This document shows, one piece after another, positions 36,871-57,610 of a stretch of 64,000 bases of DNA. The notes below the pieces were generated by a model. It did no database searches and was not told the DNA's origin. It saw nothing but the letters and a program-made list of their open reading frames with translations. Made by a program: the position numbers and the translations under genes. Positions within the stretch are counted from its first letter, which is position 1. The number at the start of each line of letters is the position of its first letter. This stretch comes from Epinephelus fuscoguttatus (Eukaryota > Chordata > Actinopteri > Perciformes > Serranidae), in the NCBI RefSeq assembly GCF_011397635.1, contig NC_064761.1:41442143-41506142 (forward strand). Reading direction: 5' to 3'.

Positions 36871-37029
36871 TGACCGACCTGACTGCTGCCTTCCTGCCTG
36901 CCTGTACCACACCGGTGACGTGTACTGAGGGGAAACTAAAACAAACAATACAGCGTCAAATCTACTCAGCTACAATATGTCCATGGTGCTTGCTTTTGAT
37001 TGCAACTGAAATTAAGCTGTCATATGTTG

Positions 37030-37035
37030 AATAAA
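37030..37035 (+). terminator. Poly(A) signal of ankrd29
   Basis: AATAAA lies 160 bp after the ankrd29 stop. A second AATAAA at 37210-37215 is followed by a T-rich/GT-rich stretch. Either could be used. Confidence 0.55.
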
Positions 37036-37336
37036 ACCTGGACAAAATCTAGAGCTACACAACGTGCAACCAAAATGCATCTGTCTGCCATGTGCATCAT
37101 CTCCTTTACTCTGTTGTTCTACAGTTTATGCATTTATTTTTGTTTACCCCAGGTGTTGTAAGATTTCTAGATATTTTGCACACTTTTTATTTGCCTTTTT
37201 AATAGATGTAATAAAGTGTAAATTTGTTATTCAATCCTTAAGTTGCAATGTGCATGTTTATTAAATGTGTGAGGGTCAAGTCATTTTATTTTCAAAAGTC
37301 AGACGTTCTGATTTGTATTTTAGTATTAAAATAGAT

Positions 37337-38345
37337 ACTAGTCCATAGCCATTGGTAGCTTTGTCACCTTCTACCTATGCCAGTCCTCAATGCCTATGTG
37401 CAGTTTCACATAGATTGACCACGTCAGTGAGTAGAAAAATGTGGGACAGACAGAATGACTGACTGACAGTTTCCGTGATTATGTACAGCATACCATACCA
37501 TGACTTAGTCATACCAAACATTAGAAACAACACCAACATTGGTCCACAGGGGGAGCCACAGCGATCGGTCGCATTTTAGCCATTTTGAAGCATTTTTCTG
37601 TTGTTATAGCGCCACCCAGTTGCCAATTAGAGTTAAACTTCTCCAGTCACCTTGAGGCGTCCTGTTCTACATATCTACCAAGTTTAGTAAAAATCCATAT
37701 GGCGGTTAGGCCTAGATAAGAAATGAGCTCTCTAGCGCCCCCATTTTGTTTGATGGGGTCAATAATGGAGGGGTCCCCTCAGATTATGTGTGGTCATATG
37801 CCTACAAAGTTGCGTGGTGATGGGTGAAACCCTTGAGATGTTCTACACCTTTATGTGATGAGCCACGCCCTCCGCAATATTCATTGCCTTATAGAAGCTC
37901 AGTTTTAGGAAGTTTTCCAACTTTTGCCAAGAGGGAACTTTAGATATTGGTCCCTAGATTATGTTCACCCAGTTTCATGCAGATCGCTCAAACTTCCTAG
38001 GAAGAGATCCATTTGAAGTGTTTTTCAAAAAATTCAAAATGGCGGAAAATCTATATAAGCGGAAGTTATGGGTTCTTGAGGCAAATGTGTTCCTCATGAG
38101 GAGAGGCATCTCTGTGCAAAGTTTCATGTCTCTACGACATATGGGGCATGAGATATGCCCATTCAAAGTTTGACATTTCAGTGGGTTGCTATAGCGCCCC
38201 CCTTTGGCCAATTGATGTAATATTGCTTCATTGGCATCCTCCCATGACCCTCTACCACTGTGCCAAATTTCACATGGATTGACCAAGTCAGTGAGGAGAA
38301 AAACATGGAACAGACACACAGAGTTTTTGTCTTTATATAGTAAGA
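37337..38345 (-). repeat. 0.7-kb repeat R2, right member, with a 330-bp extension
   Basis: The part 37337-38014 pairs with 13744-14437 in inverted orientation. The rest to about 38345 looks like more of the same element (it repeats the motif of a heading ATTGACCA…GTCAGTGAG) and ends in a TTTATATAGTAAGAT tail. It lies downstream of ankrd29 and is unclassified. Confidence 0.75.
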
Positions 38346-40438
38346 TTACATATTCTAGCAACAATATTATTTAGCTGATTTTAATTGAATGACTAATACT
38401 CACTTGAACCGTGGTTCCTAACTGGAGGTCTTTTACTACTTTTGGTGGTTCAAAAGTGGGTCGCAGGTCCATTCTGAATGCACTGCATGACTCATGAAGG
38501 TGTCAAGTTTGTAAAAAACACTATATTTTGAAGTACAGTGAATTTCCAGCACAGAGCTTTTATTTTGAAGTGCTTTTTCCTGTTGTTGAGTGAGTGACAA
38601 ACAGACAGCTCCTTAACAGAGACAGTAAACCGGCTTGATGACATGGCAAAACACAAGTATGGCGCTGAATATATTACACTGTGTGACTAAAGACTAATGA
38701 CTAAAGAGAAATCCGGACCAGTTGGGAACCACTGCACTAGATGGCAGTATTTTCAGATGTACACCTGCCTCACACCTTCAACACAATTTTATTGTGTTTG
38801 ATTTATTTAATAATAATAATAATAATACGTTTTATTCATAGGTGCATTTCAAAGTACTCAAGGACACCTTACTAGACACAGTTTAAAACAAGCAGCTAGA
38901 TCATAAGGTCAAAGAAATCAGTAATATATGGTAAAAAAAAAATAAAAAAAAAAATTAACACATTAACTAGACAAAAATCATTATTATCAAAAGTAGGTTA
39001 AAATAAATCATCATGATTAAGTCATTAACAGTGCAACATCTCTGTAGTAACGCTGAATTATATTTGTTTTCAAAAGCATAACTGATTTTTTAGTTCTTTA
39101 ATATATCGAACATAATACACATTCAGTATACAGGGGTTAGTATACAGAGAGCTAGGGGTATATAACACCAGACAAAAATATTATAAAACATGCAGATATT
39201 AATTGTGTTGATGCATTTTTTTTTTAAACGTAGAATTAGAAAGTAGTTTCACATATCGCTCCTTATTGACAACAAATGCTTTTTTATTGTTGAATTTTTA
39301 TAATTCACGTTTTTTATTGGTTTGAAAGGCTCAGTACATGGCATACACATATTATTTTCCGGGCATACAAGAATACAAGGCACATATGTTTTATAATATG
39401 GAGGTGGACTCCAATTCATAATTATGTAGGCTTATCTTCCACTTTGATATGAGTCCATAACTGGTCCCAAGAAGATACTCCTTTCTCCTGATTGCCATTC
39501 ATTCCACTGAGCATATTCATAAGATGCTTTTATCACCATTGCATTAACCTTTAATTAATTCTTTCAATACCATCAAGGCTGTTGTTGTCTCCCAGTGTCT
39601 TAGAATAACTCGACATACAGTTATTAGATCCAAAATAATAACAGAAAATGCACACTTGGATCTTTTCTTTCAAAAATATGGGAAAGTAGTTTTAAAAAAG
39701 TGAGAGAAAATCAAAAACAAGAAAATCTGTAAAACAATTAAATAATAAAAAATAATAAAATAAAAACTAACAATAGTAAAAAGGAAAAAAAAGTTATGCC
39801 TTAAAAAACTTCTTTTTTTAAAAAAAAATAATTTTATAAATCCATTTTTTTTCTTTTTGCAGTTTGTGGGACATATCTTACCAAGTTGCTTGTTGCCTTT
39901 TTCCCGTGGTCTTGAGATAAAACGCACCAATGTTCTCAGAGTTTTAGGCTTTAAATACTTGAGAGAGGCGTCTTAAAACAGCACAAGAAAAGTGGTGTTG
40001 CTCCAGGTTTCAAAGGGTTAAAGATATGCTCGGTGAGAGATGCAGTTGGGAGACATTTTCCTCGAGGGCTTTCTACCAGAAAGGATCTCTTGGTAAAGAC
40101 TGGGAGTTAAAAATGTAGAAGTTTGGGTTCAAGTGATCAGGTTTCTGTGAGACAGGAGTTTCCTGTAGAAAGCCTTTAATGAACGCTCCTCCCATGTGCC
40201 TGTGAAACCAGCATGACTGAAACATGACCTCACAGCTGCTGAAGGAGACAAAAACATTGTCACGTGACCACCCCGGAAGTGACAAACAACTTTGTGTTGA
40301 TGCGGAAGAGACTTTGCGACTGAAGTTGTTGTGTGCAATGAAACTGAAGTTGTAGGCGACAGGATAAATAAACAGTTAGCGGGTTCACAGGTTTATTCAA
40401 CGCGACAGGTTTAAGTTTGACCGACTCATCTCAGGCTA
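38346..40438. other. Intergenic, ankrd29 to vps4b
   Basis: AT-rich, with TAA and poly-A/T runs at 38808-38830, 38930-38960 and 39690-39850. No exon seen. The last roughly 170 bp (40270-40438) is less AT-rich and should contain the vps4b promoter and 5' UTR; no TATA box is evident. Confidence 0.5.
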
Positions 40439-49198
<8,760 letters not shown>

Positions 49199-50802
49199 AA
49201 ACACTCGCACTCTACTCGTTAATAAGACTGCAACTAACTATTCTTTTCACTGTCAGTTGTGCTTGTGATAAATTGATTCATCGTTTGGTCTAAAAAGAGT
49301 AAAAAATGGTGGAAAATGTCCATAAAAGGTTGACTGGAGCCCAAAATTCTTACTTTTCAAATTTGATTGGCGATCAAAAATCTAAATTAAGTTACTGCAT
49401 CCAGGGGCAGGACTTAGCGAAGGGTCAATAGATAGGGCATTAAGTGTTCCTTTAAGGTTTAAGTTGGATATGAAATTGCTGTTTTTACTGGAGAACTGAC
49501 TAAAACGATTAATCAATGATCAAACACCTAATTGTCGACTTTTTTACCAATCCACTAATCAACTGTTTCAGCACTGTTTATTAGTCAATCCACTGATGCT
49601 CTTGTTTACATCCACTCTTTTCTTAGCTTATATATTTCTTTTACTTGCTGGTTTTATTTTGCATCTCTCAGACCAAAGTCATAATCTTGAAAGAAAACTT
49701 AATCACTCACTGTCCTTCAACATATACATCAGGTAAATGCACACTCATCACTACATACCTCCTGATATAGTCTAAGGGGGTTATATTGCACTCAACAGAA
49801 TCAGTTTCAGGGTTTGCTTTTGAAAATGGGAATTTATACTAGAATATTTAAGAATGTCAGCTCTCTTTTAAACATGTAAAACACCTTTGGAGGGTTTCTA
49901 TTGAGTTACTGAATTTAAAGGAATCAAAATTTTGCACAATATTCCTTTAAAAGCATCTTTAAATTCTGTCTTTGCATACATGTTCTGCTCTCATATAGTT
50001 TCAGACCTCAGTAGTCAGTTGCTGTATGTTCTGAAATATGTCTTTATTTAAAGAGTCTGTTTTTGGGGTTCAGAGGTTTCTTACGGTTTACATAAATAAA
50101 ACTTGTGAAGGTGGTCATTTGCACTTTTGTTGTATCCTCTACGACATGTTCTGTGAACTCAAGTCTCAGGGTTAAATAAATAACACAAAGAAAAACAACA
50201 GGAGTCCTCGTTAATTAACTTTGTGAATATATTTAATTGTTAAAATACATCTCTTAGTTAACTGTCATATTTGTACTCTAAATGCAGGATAGATCATAAT
50301 TTAATTAGTACATTTGATAGGAGAAATATAACAGGTTAATTTCACATCTTTAAACAATTTGAGACCTGTAGAAAAATGACATCAATGTTATGCTGCTTGC
50401 ACAAGCTGATGCTGAAATGAAACGATGTGGAACTAGAAGTCTTAAACATCTTGTGTGTTAGTGTCATTAATAAAGATATGCAGAGTTTTTGAAGAGCAGA
50501 CCAAATTGTTTTCTACTAAGCAGAAGTTGATATTTCAAAGTGAGTAAATGCTGTCATAAGTCACGTGAATAATGGAGAAAACGTACAATATTTAAGTCAT
50601 TTGGAGTGATAAATAAAAGTCCAGGCCGACTGAAATGTAACTGAAACTCAAAAGACTCATCGACCTGACTGGTGTTTGAGTAAACTGCTGCACTGAGCCT
50701 GCTGAAATGAAAATTCAAACACATTTTAAATGAAATAAAACGTATGATACAACAGCTGCCAATGAAAAAAGACCATAAATAATGCATGCAAATATGCATG
50801 CA
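49199..50802. other. vps4b 3' UTR and intergenic
   Basis: No coding exon. AATAAA motifs at 50095 and beyond suggest the vps4b 3' UTR covers much of 49199-50120. The rest is AT-rich unique sequence. Confidence 0.45.
50095..50100 (+). terminator. Candidate poly(A) signal of vps4b
   Basis: AATAAA about 900 bp after the vps4b stop, followed within about 30 bp by a GT-rich run. Other AATAAA motifs occur near 50175 and 50470, so the true 3' end is uncertain. Confidence 0.4.
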
Positions 50803-50805
50803 TTA

Positions 50806-51168
50806 TGCTGCGTTCACAGGGAATCAGGCGGTAGACAGCAGGCGGGCAACACACGGGGAAAACAGCCCGACAGAATGGTATGTTGCAATGGCGATGCCAT
50901 ACTGCCTACAAAGAATTATTTATATTAAATAAAATAATTTCAGGTTAATTATTTTATGTATTTTTTCTAGAAATGTCCAGATCATCTGTGTTTTAAGGAA
51001 GCTATGTAACATCCGGCTCTAAATTTCATCGTGGAGGATGGCAAACGTTAAAATATTTTAATATTTTGCCATCTTCCATCTCACCAAATATTACCGTCCA
51101 GCTCTCGTCCACTAAAATGATCTCCAGTTTGCCGTCTGCCGTCTCCTTGATTTCATGTGAACGCAGCA
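50806..51168. mobile_element. PIF/Harbinger-like MITE between vps4b and plekhb2
   Basis: TGCTGCGTTCAC and GTGAACGCAGCA are perfect inverse ends, and TTA flanks both sides (50803-50805, 51169-51171). About 360 bp, non-coding. Confidence 0.78.
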
Positions 51169-51479
51169 TTAGGAGTGACGTCCCTTTTCACTTCAAAGCA
51201 CATTGTTGTAACGCCAGTGTTTCCTCACACATAGACTTAATTGTGGTGACGACATCAGGCATCCATCACGACCAGATTTCAAACAGGTACCTCAAAACGC
51301 TACAGTGTAAGTGATTATTGCTTTATGTGTGTCTCGTCTCAGCCTGCCTCCACCACAAATAACCTGAAGAGCTGAAGGAAACACTGCATATTCACGACCA
51401 TAACAGACAAGTTATACATGTTAAAGTAAAGTAAAAGGTACCGAGGCAAACTCAAAACCTGTAAAAAAAAAAAAAACAA

Positions 51480-51481
<2 letters not shown>

Positions 51482-51538
<57 letters not shown>
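51482..51538. repeat. (CA)n microsatellite
   Basis: About 28 uninterrupted CA units, preceded by an A-run, in the vps4b-plekhb2 intergenic region. Confidence 0.97.
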
Positions 51539-51539
<1 letters not shown>

Positions 51540-51966
51540 TTATGGCTATTAAGATACTTAGATAAATATAAAGGACAAATGTGCTCCATGAAACAGACAT
51601 AACTTGAAAAACAACAAGGACCTGAAATATACAGTACATATAAGGAGTAGTGTTTTTCCTGTTGTTTAAATGACTCTTAAAAAGTGAGTAATAGTTGTGT
51701 TTTTTGGTTAAGAACATTCATATTCAGACAACACAAAGAGGGTTGGGAAGCTGCCACACAGGGCATATGAGAAAGTGCTAACAGTATTTACTCTGTATAT
51801 ATAGAACACATAGGGAGGAAATCACTGCCCATCACAATCATGCTTCATAGATGGTAGTAGCCCAACAGACACATTTCACTCCGACTCCTGTGACGGCACA
51901 GAGAAGAAGCCAAATGCTGCTAATAAGAGGGGACGCTGTGCTAATAGTTGTACGTTAATCCTGACA

Positions 51967-54900
51967 CTAGAAGACTGAGAAGAGAGAGCCGAGGGCCAAA
52001 CCAGTCGCTGCTCCGGCGAGCATGCCCAAAGCCACGTCTCCTCCGTCTTCACGCTGGCGTTCTCGGATCACAACGTGGTTCACTCCAGGAGCGGGGTACG
52101 CACCTAGAGAGATCAGAAGCAACATGACATCTCAGTCAAGTTTGGTATGATGGTTTCCTCCTCCATGTACTCTGAGAAATGCTTAATATTTACCTTGGTA
52201 CTGGTAAGGATATGCTACAGCGTAGGGCTGCCCGTCAGCAGAGTATACAATCTGTGTGGCATGTGGTGGAGGTGCAACATATTCTCCGTACGGGCCTGGG
52301 GCGTAAACCTGCTGAATAATGACAGACAGAAACACCATGACAACTCTACTGATCCTTTTGGGGATGCCAGCAAGCCATTCACATTGTTTGATTCAGTGTT
52401 AAATGTCATAAACGCTGCTTGGTGGAGCTTTTAAACACTTCCATGATTCCACCAGTAGATGGTGGTAGGCTTTAACTTTGTCTGTTGTTAGGCAGCAGTC
52501 TTTTTGTTGTTGTTAGCTTGGTTTTCCCTAAAGGGTGGGCCCATCTGTGCTCATGTCTGTGTTCTACAAATGGAAACTCCCACTCAGCCGTTAGTGAAAA
52601 GCAGTGACATAGGTTACAGCCCTGAGGCCCTCCCTCAACCCCACATGCCGTTCACTGACAGTGTTAGACGAGAGAAGGAGGAAAGTGTTAGCTGGGAAGG
52701 TTTGAGCTTGGAGGGAGAAGGTGGTGCTGAGTGAAGACACTTTGAGATTCAATATAATCTAACAATGCTTTTTCACTGCAGATGGCACAGCACAGACGTT
52801 AGTTCGGATCCGAAAGTCACACAATAACACAAACAAACTAAACCAATCAGAGGCATCAGAGGCCCAGCAACTCCTTGTGTCCTGCGAGGTCAAATTACTG
52901 AGTCTGTCAAAACAGTCTGGTGGCTGTGGACGGGGGCAGCAGCAACATGTATTTTAGCCACCTTGAAATATTAATATCAGTTAAAGTGTATGCTATATTT
53001 ACATTATTTTTACTGCTTAACCCTGCCAGCAGAAACCCTGATCTGAGAGGGGACTGGAGCTGTTTATGACCCCCTTCAAAGTCACCAGACTCCACTGACA
53101 GACACATATTTTTTTAAGTTTAGTTGCTTTGTGTTGTTGTGATTTTTAAAACCTCAGCAACAGTTAACAGTCTATATGTAGCAATGTAATCATGCAGACA
53201 CCTATGGCAGATCACGTGGGAGAACGTTTTTAGACAGGCTTGGGAAAATAGCATTCTGACACTAAAATAGACTAACTTACACAAAAATTTGAATTTCCAG
53301 ATTTGAATAAATAAGCAACACTACTAGGAAGCTATAGAATGATATAAAGAAAGATTCTGGAGCAGCCCTTTGAGAAGGATCACCTCAAACCAAACCTTAC
53401 TGTGTTGTACAACATATAAAGCGAAGGTGATGCAGCGTGCAAATTCTAAATACAGTAAATCATATTGTGCATAACCTAACCAAAAGTTTAGTTTTTGATG
53501 CCTTTAACCTTGCCTGTCAGCTGTTGCAGATGCACATAGTGACTTGTAATTATAAAGACTTTTTCCTGTAAAACATTCATAACAATACTATTCAGGGATT
53601 CATAAAATTCAAAATGTGACCAATTTATTGGGTAAAGGAAACCATGCTTTAGCCTGCAATACACAGGTACATAAAACATCTGTGTGAAACATCTTTACCT
53701 GAGGTGGAGGAGCATATTCTGAGTAGGGTGGGGGAGCAGATGCCATCACGTCCTGTGCAAAGCCGATCTGAGGTGCAGTGACCATCTAAAAAAAAAAAAC
53801 ACAAATGAAGCCACCTCACCTGAAGGCTGGGAATGAACACGAACATAACTGAGCTACATCATGTTCGGACAAACAGAGGAGAATCCTGGAAAACCCACTT
53901 AAAGACACTGGTGTGCATGGGCGTAGCGGACGCGGGGTATGCGTGGGGCATGTCCCCCGCACTTTTTACAGCTGTTCCTGTCATTATTTTGGTAAACAAG
54001 TCATGTGATTCAAGATGTGGCAGAAACTCACCGCATTAATTCTGGCATCCTGAAGTGCCATGGTCCACGCCCTGCAACACAAAGTGAAAGTCATCTTGGA
54101 TGTAAAATAATATTAGACTAATACCTTAAACTACAACATTCAATCAGGCCAAAATAATTCATCAAATTGATATAACGCCTCAGTATGTATGTGTTGTCTT
54201 ACAGGGCATCGTCTGCACTGTCCGCACACAGGCTGATGACCCGTCCGTCTCTGCACACTATCTGGAGCAAGGCATCGCGCATCTTCCCCTCCGGTGGGTT
54301 CAGATCTGAGAGGCAATACAGCAGAACAAACAGAGAGGTGACACGGTTAAAATTATGAACAAAAGTTTCATTCAGCCAATGATATCCTCATGTGGCAGAT
54401 GACAAGCACCTTGACAAGCAGCAGAGTTGCGGATGTTAATGCAGTCGACCCTCATGTGGATGTCATCCTCCATGTCACGCCGCTGTTGATCATTGTAGAA
54501 CACGAGTCGTCCGTCAGCCCACAAGTCAAACCAATTCCTCTTCCACCGACGCAGTATGGTACCTTTAATGAAAATATGACACAGTCAAGTTCAATCCAAA
54601 CTTATTTTGTTTATACTATGTATCACACCAAGAGTACCAGCATCTTTAGACAGCATTTAATGAGCAGTGGGGGAAGAAGTATTAACTAACACTGTGATAG
54701 TACTCCACCATCAGTAGCCTGTGAGTCCTGCATTCAAAACCTTACTTCAGTAAAAATATGTAAGTATAATCAGCAAAATGTACTTAAAAGTACAAAAAGT
54801 AAAAGTACTCTTTGTGCAGTAACTACGTCACTATAATATCACGGCTACATTAATGTGTATGTTGCATTTTACTGCCGTAGATGTTTAAGGCCATGCCAAT

Positions 54901-55995
54901 TTTTACTCTATTACATACGGCTGGGTTGTTTAATTCACAGCAATGCATCATACGAATACACAACGATTCTTAGTTTTATGTGATTATAAACTAATGAAAA
55001 CTAATATATTCCATATATTTCTGTAACAGATGCTCCTGAATCCAACACACTGGACCTTTAAGAAGTAGGAGAATTTTCTTAACACACTCTCAATGCATAC
55101 TTTTTCTTTTTACTTTGAGTAGGTGCTGCAGCTGCCCCTAAAATGTACGTACTGTTGCATGCAGTATGCACACAATCAGGACATACTACTTTCTCACATC
55201 ACACCCTGAACTTTGACCTTCTTGCTTTTATATCCGTTACCTTGGAGATAAAACAAACGCCACTCACCAAGTTCGCCAGAGATGGAAATCAACCCAGAGA
55301 GCTGTGCTGTTGTTACTTTGCAATATATGTTTAACTTTTAAGTTATAACTGCACAGATTGTAGATTCGAACATATTTTATTTGCGACAGTGGAGTTATGT
55401 CATTGTTATTTTTATAGTTGTGTCCTGTTTGTAATATTTGCTAATGTTTGATGGATGGCTTGAGTGTCATCTGTCATTGCGACTTCTGACAGCGGTCAAT
55501 GAGATGTCAAGCCGTCTTCTGTGCAGAGGACGGCATACTGCAAAATACAACCAGTTGTACTAGAACATCCTGGTACTTTTGGCATGCTGCGTTTCACATA
55601 GTGTGTATTGGGACATACTAAGTCTTTTTCTGGCATACTATAAAGTATGGCAGTGTGGGTATTGGAACGCAGAGATTCAGTTTATCACAAACATTCAAAA
55701 TCAATACATCTGGAGATACAGAAGGGGTATGGAAAACTGTGATCTGTAAAGTAACTACAGCTGTCCAACAAATGTAATGAAGTAGAAAGTACAGTCTTCT
55801 CCTCTGAGATGTAGTGGAGTAGAAGTATAAAGCTGCATTCAATAGAAATACTCAAGTAAAGTACAAGTACCTTGAAGTTATTCTTAAGTACAGTAATTGG
55901 GTAAATGTACTTACATCCCACTGTTAATAAGCTGTTGATGCTATTTCTGAATACTCACTCTGTCGATGAAGCCAGCCACTCTTCACCATAGCCAT
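51967..55995 (-). CDS. plekhb2: Pleckstrin homology domain-containing family B member 2 (evectin-2)
   Basis: Small PH protein of recycling endosomes. In mammals its PH domain binds phosphatidylserine and it supports retrograde and recycling traffic. Coding exons on the minus strand: 55959-55995, 54410-54562, 54203-54305, 54032-54071, 53699-53785, 52194-52308, 51967-52103; 672 nt, 223 aa, in line with the family (about 222). The PH domain covers about residues 3-110 (KSGWLHR start, NWFDLWADGRLVFY, AWTMALQDAR end). A Pro/Tyr/Gly-rich linker follows (APPPYSEYAPPP), then a hydrophobic C-terminal segment (ALGMLAGAATGLALGSLFSVF) that could anchor it in the membrane. The coding exon has a short 5' leader to 56009, and a separate 5'-UTR exon ends at a gtaagt donor at 56770. 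It converges with vps4b and diverges from ing5. Confidence 0.95.
54665..55923. mobile_element. R4-family element in plekhb2 intron 1
   Basis: Left end CAGTGGGGGAAGAAGTATT and right end ACATCCCACTG, with the same AAAAGTAAAAGTAC and TAAATGTACTTAC motifs as 27614-29136. Non-coding interior. Confidence 0.55.
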
Positions 55996-56770
55996 CTTAG
56001 AGTTAACACCTGAAACAGTATGACATCATGTCAGTCAGTGCACACACTGAGGGCTGATGACTGGGTGTGACGTTGCCAAAACAAACCTCGTGACTGTTAG
56101 CACTGTTAGCATAAGTACACAATTAGCTTATATTTTCATAACTACATAGATAAGTTATGAATAAGGCTTTAAAGCAGAACTTTATTTATTCACAGTTTCA
56201 GATATAAAGCCACCACACGAGCTTATTATCACCAGTTCTGACTTTACAACTTCACATGAGGACATGAATAGAAACATTTGACACCATATGGTTATTAGTG
56301 ACAGCATTATTGGATGGTAACGTTAGATAACTGTCACTGTCAGGTCTGTTAAGGTTCGTTTAAGCACTCAATTATTCATCCAGCTGTTTTGGTGTCATCG
56401 CACCTTAGCTAGCTAACCTAACCTGACGGTAACATAATGGCTTCAAGTAACAACAGGCCACTTGTGAATAGGTCATCCTCATTTCTTATTACCACAAGTT
56501 AGACCGGAGAGACTATGTTTAATACTGGTAATGTAACGTGAGGCACAATATCAGTAATCACTTGTAGCAAACAAGTTTAGCTAATGTTTCCTCACTGGTG
56601 TCAAACGCAGTCGAAGTTAGCTAGCGTTAACTAACGTTTGTTTATACATGGCAGCAGCGAGTTCAGTGTTCAACGTTAGTTAAAATAACCAACACTGGTC
56701 CTTATAACCGGTGATAACGGCACATTAATTAGATACAGACATATAAAAATGGTGTATTTTGGTTACTTAC

Positions 56771-57000
56771 TTGTTTATTTGTATGTTTTATGAGAAGATG
56801 AAGTATTTCGTGAGAAGACAGCAAACACGGAAGTGAGATGTACAAAAAAACGAAGATGCCCACTTCGGAGTCAAAAAGCTTGACCAGCAAACCGAGTGGA
56901 CACAGCGTGTCTGCGGCCGTTATTTGATCTTCGATAGTTGCTCTTAGCCCCGCCCACGCAGCATCCTCGCGTACGTTGAGCATCTTCGGAGAAGGAGGCG
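56771..57000 (-). other. plekhb2: Probable plekhb2 5'-UTR exon and CpG-rich promoter edge
   Basis: On the minus strand a strong donor (gtaagt, 56765-56770) lies upstream of the acceptor at 56010-56011 that precedes the plekhb2 ATG. The exon between the donor and a GC-rich stretch near 56940-57100 is therefore inferred to be non-coding. The outer limit is a guess; no transcription start can be read from sequence alone. Confidence 0.55.
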
Positions 57001-57011
57001 TTTGGTTCGCG

Positions 57012-57019
57012 TGACGTCA
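57012..57019. promoter_or_regulatory. Perfect CRE palindrome in the plekhb2 promoter region
   Basis: TGACGTCA, the full CREB/ATF consensus, sits in a CpG-rich block just upstream of the inferred plekhb2 first exon. A GC box (GGGGCGGG) lies about 80 bp further out, near 57094. Function is inferred from position. Confidence 0.5.
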
Positions 57020-57143
57020 CCCATCAGGTGACAGCGTTGGAAAGTGCGAGCAAACTCAGCGAGGGGCGGCGCGCTCGTTTGTGTGTGTCCTGAGCGGGGC
57101 GGGTTCATGTGTGTAAACAGATGAGTCCAACATGGTTTGTACC

Positions 57144-57610
57144 ATTAAATTAAATTAAATTAAATTAAATTAAATTAAATTAAATTACAAAGTCAAAGAA
57201 AACAAAAGAAAACCATTACATTAAATTAAATTAAAATTAAATACAATACAATAAAACAACATAAAATCAAATGAAATGAAATAAAATACACCCCAGTACA
57301 ATACAATACAATAAAACAACATAAAATAAACAAAATTAAATTAAAAAAAGTCAAAGAAAAGAATACAATAAAATCAATAAACACAATAAAATAAATACAA
57401 TACAATAAAATAAAGTCAAAGAAAAGAATACAATAAAATGCAATAAATGCAGCACAATAAAATGAAATAAAAATAAAACACATCACAATACAATTCAATA
57501 AAATAAAATTAAAAAGTCAAAGAAAAGAAAACAATACAAAACAATGAAACAAAACACATCACAGTACAATTCAATACAATGCAATAATATAAAATAAAAA
57601 AAAATAAACT
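57144..57610. repeat. (AAATT)n microsatellite and A-rich low-complexity tract
   Basis: Perfect pentanucleotide ATTAA units to about 57187, then a degenerate AATAAAATACAA-type tract with a repeated AAAGTCAAAGAAAAGAA segment at about 57190, 57345, 57413 and 57515. Open frames here are low-complexity shadows. Confidence 0.9.

Noticed and set aside
51339-51717. Val-Cys repeat open frames
   Set aside because: Simple translation of the CA microsatellite in alternate frames.
56729-56983. 84-aa minus-strand open frame at the plekhb2 5' end
   Set aside because: It crosses the inferred 5'-UTR exon donor and has no homologous domain; at most an upstream open frame in the leader.
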